A DNA stretch of 27,285 nt. It comes from Thermoleophilaceae bacterium (GTDB taxonomy: Bacteria; Actinomycetota; Thermoleophilia; Solirubrobacterales; Thermoleophilaceae). This document shows positions 22,989 to 27,285 of the stretch, in pieces; within the stretch, counting starts at the first letter, position 1; the number at the start of each line of letters is the position of its first letter. The notes beneath the pieces are model-generated. The model was not told the DNA's origin. It ran no database searches and was given only the letters and a program-made list of their open reading frames with translations. The position numbers and the translations under genes were made by a program. The DNA is taken from contig JACCYP010000034.1 of the NCBI GenBank assembly GCA_013696425.1, positions 1 to 27,285 of the forward strand. The letters are read 5' to 3'.

Positions 22989-22995
22989 GTATTAC
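22989..22995. promoter_or_regulatory. Bidirectional -10 element between divergent genes
   Basis: GTATTAC reads TATTAC on the + strand, 12 bases before the ATG at 23008, and GTAATAC on the minus strand, with TAATAC 9 bases before the ATG at 22979. The 28-base gap leaves room for one shared -10 region used in both directions. Confidence 0.5.
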
Positions 22996-23007
22996 GGTCC
23001 CGTTCCC

Positions 23008-24630
23008 ATGACCGAACGCAACGCCGCCCTCGACGCGCCCACGCTGGCCGAGGCATTCCAGTCCACCGCCGCCCGCCGCGGAGACGCACCTGCGCTGCGC
23101 ACGATCGGCGACGAGGTGCTCATCTCCTGGTCCGAGTACGCCGAGCGCGTGGAGACGATCGCCGGCGGCCTCGCGGCGCTTGGCCTCGAGCCCGGCGACA
23201 CGCTCGCCTTCATGATGATCAACCGGCCCGAGTTCCACCTGATCGACACGGCGGGGCTGCACCTCGGCGCGGTCTGCTTCTCGATCTACAACACGAGCTC
23301 GCCGAGCCAGATCCAGCACCTGCTCGAGGACGCGGCGCCGAAGATCGTGGTCTGTGAGAAGCAGTTCCTGCCGCTGGTCGAGGAGGCCCGCGCACTCGGT
23401 GGTCAGGTCGAGCACGTGGTGGTGATCGACGATGGCGGGCTGGAGATGCTCGAGAACACCGCGGCGCCGGCCGGCTTCGACTTCGAGGCGCGCTGGCGCG
23501 CCGTCGAGGCCGAGGACGTGCTCATGCTCATCTACACCTCGGGCACCACCGGCCCGCCGAAGGGTGTGGAGCTCACGCACGCGAACGTGATGTGGGAGGC
23601 AAACGCGCTCGTGGAGGCCGTGCCCGTGCCCGTCGACGGGCGCTCGATCTCGTTCCTCCCGGCGGCGCACGTGGCCGACCGGCTGCTCAACCACGACCTC
23701 CAGATGATCTTCGGCACCACGCTCACCACGTGCCCGGAGCCGCCGCGCTTCTTCGAGCACGCGATCGAGGTGCGGCCGACGCTGTTCGGGGCCGTCCCGC
23801 GAATCTGGGAGAAGCTGAAGGCCGCGCTCGAGGCCGGCGGCGTGGACGCCGCGGCGGCCGACGACGCCACCGCCCAGGCCATCCGCCAGCGGATCGGGGT
23901 CGACAAGGTCGAGGTGTTCCTCGTCGGCGCGGCGGCCACACCGGACGCGGTGCTCGAGTTCTTCGGCAACCTCGGCATCCCGATCTGCGAGCTGTGGGGC
24001 ATGTCCGAGACGAGCGCGGTGGCGACCATCAACCGCCCCGACGCGATCCGGCCGGGCACCGTCGGAACCGCGCTGCCCGGCGTCGAGCTGAAGCTCGCCG
24101 AGGACGGTGAGCTGATGGTGCGTGGCCCGCTCGTGATGCGCGGCTACCGGAACCTGCCGGAGAAGACGAGGGAGACCTTCACCGACGACGGCTGGCTCCT
24201 GACGGGAGACATCGCCGAGATCTCCGACGACGGCTACGTGAAGATCGTCGACCGCAAGAAGGAGCTGATCATCAATGCGGCCGGCAAGAACATGTCGCCC
24301 GCGAACATCGAGAACAAGGTGAAGAGCGCCGACCCGCTCGTGGGCTCGGTGATGGCCATCGGCGACGGGCGGCCGTTCAACGTGGCGCTCATCACGCTCG
24401 ATCCGGACATGCGCGCCGGGCGCAGCGTCGAGGACCTGACCGATCAGGTGAAGGCGGCCGTCGAGACGGCCAACGCCGACCTCTCGCGCGTGGAGCAGAT
24501 CAAGCGCTTCGATATCCTCGACGAGGAATGGCTCCCCGGCGGCGACGAGCTCACGCCGACCATGAAGCTGAAGCGCAAGCCGATCCTTGCGAAGTACGAG
24601 GAAACGGTCGAGCGCCTGTACGAGCGCTAG
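23008..24630 (+). CDS. Long-chain acyl-CoA synthetase (AMP-forming)
   Basis: The 540-residue enzyme of the adenylate-forming family activates a fatty acid with ATP and CoA. Motifs in order: YTSGTTGPPKGVELTH (from Tyr176), a long-chain type core (SFLPAAHVADRLLNHD), LWGMSETSA, LLTGDIAEISDDGYVKIVDRKKELIINAAGKNMSPANIE, and a late Lys-rich end (PTMKLKRKPILAKY). The IVDRKKELIINAAGKN and MKLKRK segments fit FadD15-like long-chain synthetases. The start ATG at 23008 is the second in-frame ATG; the earlier one at 22969 would overlap the divergent gene. Its TAG interlocks with the stop of vapC on CTAG. Confidence 0.88.
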   Translation: MTERNAALDAPTLAEAFQSTAARRGDAPALRTIGDEVLISWSEYAERVETIAGGLAALGLEPGDTLAFMMINRPEFHLIDTAGLHLGAVCFSIYNTSSPSQIQHLLEDAAPKIVVCEKQFLPLVEEARALGGQVEHVVVIDDGGLEMLENTAAPAGFDFEARWRAVEAEDVLMLIYTSGTTGPPKGVELTHANVMWEANALVEAVPVPVDGRSISFLPAAHVADRLLNHDLQMIFGTTLTTCPEPPRFFEHAIEVRPTLFGAVPRIWEKLKAALEAGGVDAAAADDATAQAIRQRIGVDKVEVFLVGAAATPDAVLEFFGNLGIPICELWGMSETSAVATINRPDAIRPGTVGTALPGVELKLAEDGELMVRGPLVMRGYRNLPEKTRETFTDDGWLLTGDIAEISDDGYVKIVDRKKELIINAAGKNMSPANIENKVKSADPLVGSVMAIGDGRPFNVALITLDPDMRAGRSVEDLTDQVKAAVETANADLSRVEQIKRFDILDEEWLPGGDELTPTMKLKRKPILAKYEETVERLYER

Positions 24631-25022
24631 CTGGTTCCGGGCGAGGCCACCGGCAGGCCGGCCGCTTCGGCCGCAGCGATCAGACGGCGGTCGTAGACGA
24701 CGAAGGCCTCGAGCTCGATGAGCGAGAGCGCGGTCGCGAGGTGAATGGCGTCGAGCGCCTTGAGCGGTGGGTCGGTCTCGGCTGCGAGCCGCACCCTCGC
24801 GTCCGTCAGGTCCAGGAGCCCCACGTCGGAGAGCACTGAACGCGCGCGTTCGAATGCAGAGGGGTCGGATGTGCGCCGGCGAACGGCCAGGGGGACCTCG
24901 GCCGCCGCAATCTTGCTCGACGCCCGACGGGGCCGGCCTGCGAGGAAGTCGCCGAGCGCGGCAGACTCAGGCTCCGGCCGCACCAGCTTCACGAGCGCCG
25001 AGGCGTCGAGGTAGACGATCAC
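24627..25022 (-). CDS. vapC: VapC-type PIN-domain ribonuclease toxin
   Basis: The 131-residue PIN-domain protein has Asp6 (VYLDASALVKL), Glu in AAAEVPLAV (about 42), Asp in ALDAIHLATAL (about 91) and Asp in VVYDRRLIAAA (about 109), the standard acidic set. It overlaps the antitoxin gene by 4 bases. It is the third VapC in the window; its LDASALVKL start is typical of a large actinobacterial subfamily. The C-terminal stop shares CTAG with the acyl-CoA synthetase stop. Confidence 0.9.
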   Translation of the reverse strand: MIVYLDASALVKLVRPEPESAALGDFLAGRPRRASSKIAAAEVPLAVRRRTSDPSAFERARSVLSDVGLLDLTDARVRLAAETDPPLKALDAIHLATALSLIELEAFVVYDRRLIAAAEAAGLPVASPGTS

Positions 25023-25300
25023 TCGACGCTGTCTTCACGGATCTCGTCGAGTGCCTCGGTCAGCGATCCGGTCCATTCGATGTCCTCGGGCGGGGGCCCG
25101 AGCGCGAGCAGGTCTCCCTGCGGCGGACGCATGGTGCCTTCCGCGATGAGGCGATCCCACTCCGACTGCTCTGCGGGAACCGGCCCGAGCACGGCGACCG
25201 GGCGGCCGTGGTCGGTCACCTGGATCGACTTGCCCTCCGCGACCTCGCGCAGATACGCGCTCAGGTTCTGGCGCAACTCCCGTATGCCGACCGTGGTCAT
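25019..25300 (-). CDS. vapB: Phd/YefM-type antitoxin
   Basis: The 93-residue protein starts MTTVGIRELRQNLSAYLREVAEGKSIQVTDHGRPVAVLGPV, a clear Phd/YefM DNA-binding fold. The second half (EQSEWDRLIAEGTMRPPQGDLLALGPPPEDIEWTGSLTEALDEIRED) is the toxin-binding tail common in VapB of this kind. The ATG at 25300 is chosen over the frame's earlier ATG (25321) because the family starts there and the earlier one lies in the operator. Confidence 0.88.
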   Translation of the reverse strand: MTTVGIRELRQNLSAYLREVAEGKSIQVTDHGRPVAVLGPVPAEQSEWDRLIAEGTMRPPQGDLLALGPPPEDIEWTGSLTEALDEIREDSVE

Positions 25301-25318
25301 AGTGTACACAGAGTACAC
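25301..25318 (-). promoter_or_regulatory. Palindromic operator and -10 of the third VapBC module
   Basis: GTGTAC-ACAGA-GTACAC (25302-25318) is a perfect inverted repeat one base from the antitoxin ATG. On the minus strand it contains TACTCT (25310-25315), a -10-like hexamer 9 bases from the ATG. A leaderless self-repressed operon is likely. Confidence 0.55.
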
Positions 25319-25327
25319 CACGACTAG

Positions 25328-25347
25328 GGCGGCCCCGGAGGACCGCC
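25328..25347 (-). terminator. Possible hairpin after ino1
   Basis: GGCGG and CCGCC, with further pairing of the bases inside, form a GC-rich hairpin about 25 bases after the ino1 stop and before the vapB operator. No T-run; weak evidence. Confidence 0.25.
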
Positions 25348-25370
25348 GCTCTGACGACTGACGATCGGGG

Positions 25371-26546
25371 TTAGGCCTTTGCCTTGTCCTTCTGCTCCTT
25401 CTTCGGCTTGGTCCCCGGGAGCTTCGGCGCGCCGCCGTACTCCTCGATGAACTTCTCCGTGTCGTCGCGCGCGACCGAGTCCTTCACCTGGACCGGCGGG
25501 GACTTCATCAGGTAGGAGCTCGGACCCTCCAGCGGACCGGAGATGCCGTGGTTGAGCGCCAGCTTGCAGCAGCGCACGGCGTCGGTGACGATGCCCGCCG
25601 AGTTCGGCGAGTCCCACACCTCGAGCTTCATCTCAGCGGTGAGCGGCACGTCGCCGAAGGCCTGGCCCTCGAGCCGGATGTGCGCCCACTTGCGGTCCGA
25701 GAGCCACGGCACGTAGTCCGACGGGCCGATGTAGACGTCGTCCGGCGGCAGCTCGTGATCCATGATCGAGGTCACGGCGTTGGTCTTGGAGATCTTCTTC
25801 GACTCGAGGCGCTCGCGCTCGAGCATGTTGTAGAAGTCCATGTTGCCGCCGACGTTCAGCTGCGACGTGCGCATGAGCTTCACGCCACGGTCACCGAAGA
25901 GGCGAGCGAGCTGGCGGTGGACGATGGTCGCGCCGACCTGGGACTTGATGTCGTCGCCGACGATCGGGAGCCCGGCCTTGCGGAACCGGTTGCCCCAGTA
26001 CTCCTCGCGGGCGATGAACACCGGGATGCAGTTCACGAAGCCGCAGCCGGCCTCGAGCACCTGCTCGACGTACCACTTGGTCGCGTTCTCGGAACCGACC
26101 GGGAGGTAGGAGACGACGACGTCGGTCTTCGTGTCCTTGAGGATCTGGACGATGTCGGCGGTCTCGCCGGGCGCCTTGGTGATCTTCTCCTTGAGGTACT
26201 TGCCGAGGCCGTCATGCGTCATCCCGCGATGCACGGGCACGTCGAGCTTCGGCACGTCGGCGAACTTGATCGTGTTGTTCTGGCCCGACCAGATCGCCTC
26301 GGAGAGATCCTTGCCGACCTTGTCCTGGTCGATGTCGAAGGCCGCGGTGAACTCGATGTCGCGGACGTGGTAGCCGCCTAGGTCCACATGCATGAGCCCC
26401 GGTACGTCCTCGTCGGGATTGGCGTCCTTGTAGAACTGCACGCCCTGTACGAAGGACGAGGCGCAGTTGCCGACGCCGACGATCGCGACGCGGACCTTGT
26501 CCGCCTGGTAGCGCGAGGCGCCGTTGGTGTTTCCGTTCTCAGCCAA
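25371..26546 (-). CDS. ino1: myo-Inositol-1-phosphate synthase
   Basis: The enzyme converts glucose 6-phosphate to inositol 1-phosphate with NAD+. The 391-residue protein shows VRVAIVGVGNCASSFVQG (19-35) for NAD, SGQNNTIKF, VVSYLPVGSENATKWY, NCIPVFIA, GDDIKSQVGATIVHRQLARLF and LNVGGNMDFYNML, the set found in actinobacterial Ino1. The start is taken as TTG at 26546 because AGGAGG stands about 8 bases before it; the frame is open to an ATG at 26627, but that adds a sequence unlike the family. A Lys-rich tail (KPKKEQKDKAKA) ends the protein. It follows a CDP-alcohol phosphatidyltransferase, so inositol-lipid synthesis is the likely purpose. Confidence 0.92.
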   Translation of the reverse strand: MAENGNTNGASRYQADKVRVAIVGVGNCASSFVQGVQFYKDANPDEDVPGLMHVDLGGYHVRDIEFTAAFDIDQDKVGKDLSEAIWSGQNNTIKFADVPKLDVPVHRGMTHDGLGKYLKEKITKAPGETADIVQILKDTKTDVVVSYLPVGSENATKWYVEQVLEAGCGFVNCIPVFIAREEYWGNRFRKAGLPIVGDDIKSQVGATIVHRQLARLFGDRGVKLMRTSQLNVGGNMDFYNMLERERLESKKISKTNAVTSIMDHELPPDDVYIGPSDYVPWLSDRKWAHIRLEGQAFGDVPLTAEMKLEVWDSPNSAGIVTDAVRCCKLALNHGISGPLEGPSSYLMKSPPVQVKDSVARDDTEKFIEEYGGAPKLPGTKPKKEQKDKAKA

Positions 26547-26565
26547 GTTTTCTTCCTCCTGGAAG

Positions 26566-26625
26566 GGCCCCGGGACGGGGCCGGTCCGGTAATCCTCGTA
26601 AATAGCGGCCCCGAGCGGGGGCCGC
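26566..26625 (-). other. Two similar GC hairpins between the transferase gene and ino1
   Basis: GGCCCC-GGGAC-GGGGCC (26566-26582) and GCGGCCCC-GAGCG-GGGGCCGC (26605-26625) are perfect stems of 6 and 8 pairs. The second is followed on the minus strand by TATTTA, so it could act as a partial terminator; the first lies in the leader just ahead of the ino1 ribosome site. Confidence 0.4.
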
Positions 26626-26637
26626 ACTAGATGAACC

Positions 26638-27258
26638 CTAGGCGGTGGGTGCGGTTACACCGGCACGCAGCTCGCTGCGGACGTGGAATATCCGCTGGAG
26701 CGTGGTGAAAACGGTGAGCACGGCGAGCACGTAGATGGCGGGCGCGAGCAGCTCGAAGTCGCCGAGGCCCGCACCGCGGGCGAACAGCAGGCCCGCGGAG
26801 ATGATCACCACGCGCACGGCGCGCGTCGCGAGACCGACCTTGCACTCGACCCCGAGCGCCTCCGCACGCGCACGCGTGTAGGAGACCATCATCGACCCGA
26901 CCACGGCGAGCACGGTCGCGGCGGCCGCGAGCTCCATGCCGCGGTCGGCGAAGTAGGCGGCCACCGCGGTGAGCACCACACCCTCCTCGACGCGGTCGAG
27001 CGTCGAGTCGAGAAAGGCGCCGAACGGCGTGCCCTTGCCGGACATCCGCGAGTAGCGGCCGTCGAGGGTGTCCATGATCGACCCGACGACGAACGCGATG
27101 CCCGCCAGGAAGAAATAGCGCTGCCACACTAGAACGGCCGCGAGCACGTTCAGCGCGAAGCCCGTGAGCGAGATCGCGTTCGGCGTGAGCCGCGATTCGA
27201 TCAGCGCGTCGCGCGCCAGCGCGCGGCGGCGCCCACGCACCGCCGGTGCGTCGCTCAA
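26638..27258 (-). CDS. CDP-alcohol phosphatidyltransferase, probable phosphatidylinositol phosphate synthase
   Basis: The 206-residue membrane enzyme has the family motif D63-x2-D66-G67-x2-S70-R71-x8-G80-x3-D84-x3-D88, with Ser in place of the usual Ala before Arg. Several transmembrane helices surround it (about 27-45, 48-62, 92-130, 147-190). It should transfer a phosphatidyl group from CDP-diacylglycerol to an alcohol. The next gene makes inositol 1-phosphate, the acceptor used by actinobacterial PgsA1/PIPS enzymes, which supports that assignment; phosphatidylglycerophosphate synthase is the alternative. The start is TTG at 27258, overlapping an upstream stop as TTGA. Confidence 0.8.
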   Translation of the reverse strand: MSDAPAVRGRRRALARDALIESRLTPNAISLTGFALNVLAAVLVWQRYFFLAGIAFVVGSIMDTLDGRYSRMSGKGTPFGAFLDSTLDRVEEGVVLTAVAAYFADRGMELAAAATVLAVVGSMMVSYTRARAEALGVECKVGLATRAVRVVIISAGLLFARGAGLGDFELLAPAIYVLAVLTVFTTLQRIFHVRSELRAGVTAPTA

Positions 27259-27285
27259 GCCGTGGCTCCGCGCCAGGCCCAGGCC
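27255..27285 (-). CDS. C-terminal end of an upstream gene, cut by the window edge
   Basis: The frame ending in TGA at 27257-27255 reads AWAWRGATA and stop, and overlaps the TTG of the transferase as TTGA. The overlap style matches the rest of the window, so this is probably the tail of a real gene, but nine residues do not identify it. Confidence 0.35.
   Translation of the reverse strand, partial: AWAWRGATA

Noticed and set aside
26547..26627. Longer Ino1 beginning at ATG 26627
   Set aside because: The extension crosses a GC hairpin and does not resemble Ino1; the TTG at 26546 has a strong AGGAGG before it.

Overview
The window is GC-rich, tightly packed bacterial chromosome. It looks like an actinobacterium, possibly of the Thermoleophilia/Solirubrobacterales type. 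That placement is inferred from base composition, frequent GTG and TTG starts, a DUF6458 protein, an actinobacterial-type inositol-1-phosphate synthase next to a CDP-alcohol phosphatidyltransferase, and a Lys/Ala-rich histone-like protein joined to a phasin-like domain. I see no tRNA, rRNA, CRISPR array, insertion sequence or prophage gene. No gene-free stretch exceeds about 165 bases.

Layout. (1) 1-2100, + strand: the 3' part of an enolase-superfamily gene, a ferritin, and a VapBC pair whose toxin seems to start at CTG. (2) 2135-10502, - strand: one long gene string, read from high to low coordinates: secreted glycoside hydrolase-like protein, ThiE, small membrane protein, hotdog thioesterase, dihydrolipoyl dehydrogenase (E3), HCCA-isomerase/DsbA-like protein, then pyruvate dehydrogenase E1 alpha, E1 beta and E2. 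Most neighbours overlap by 1-17 bases. Thiamine phosphate synthase therefore shares a string with a thiamine-diphosphate-dependent dehydrogenase complex. (3) 10578-13416, + strand: a DUF6458 protein, then a TPP riboswitch controlling thiO-thiS-thiG and a SnoaL-like gene, all coupled by 4-base start/stop overlaps. (4) 13483-14102, - strand: second VapBC pair. (5) 14136-16187: ornithine carbamoyltransferase and a cupredoxin lipoprotein (- strand), divergent from an EEP-family nuclease/phosphatase with only 12 bases between the start codons. (6) 16232-19963: histone-like/phasin-like protein, zinc peptidase, and an RlmD/TrmA-type RNA methyltransferase. (7) 19960-22979, - strand: a Usp-like protein, a divergent uracil-DNA-glycosylase-like protein, and a fusion of a degenerate GT-B glycosyltransferase with a PHP phosphoesterase; the last two are coupled by TGATG. 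(8) 23008-25300: acyl-CoA synthetase and a third VapBC pair. (9) 25371-27285, - strand: inositol-1-phosphate synthase, phosphatidylinositol-phosphate synthase-like enzyme, and the tail of another gene.

Themes. Thiamine biosynthesis (ThiO, ThiS, ThiG, ThiE) sits beside a major thiamine-diphosphate enzyme, and the second thiamine operon is controlled by TPP. Ino1 and the CDP-alcohol transferase form the start of a phosphatidylinositol pathway. Many genes have a TANNCT-like -10 hexamer 6-9 bases before the start codon, which suggests leaderless transcripts. Three VapBC modules each carry a palindrome touching or lying next to the antitoxin start. Three convergent gene pairs interlock their stop codons on CTAG or CTAA. 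The most unusual proteins are the degenerate glycosyltransferase-PHP fusion with its UDG-like partner, a cupredoxin with Gln at the usual axial Met position, and the histone-tail/phasin-like protein.
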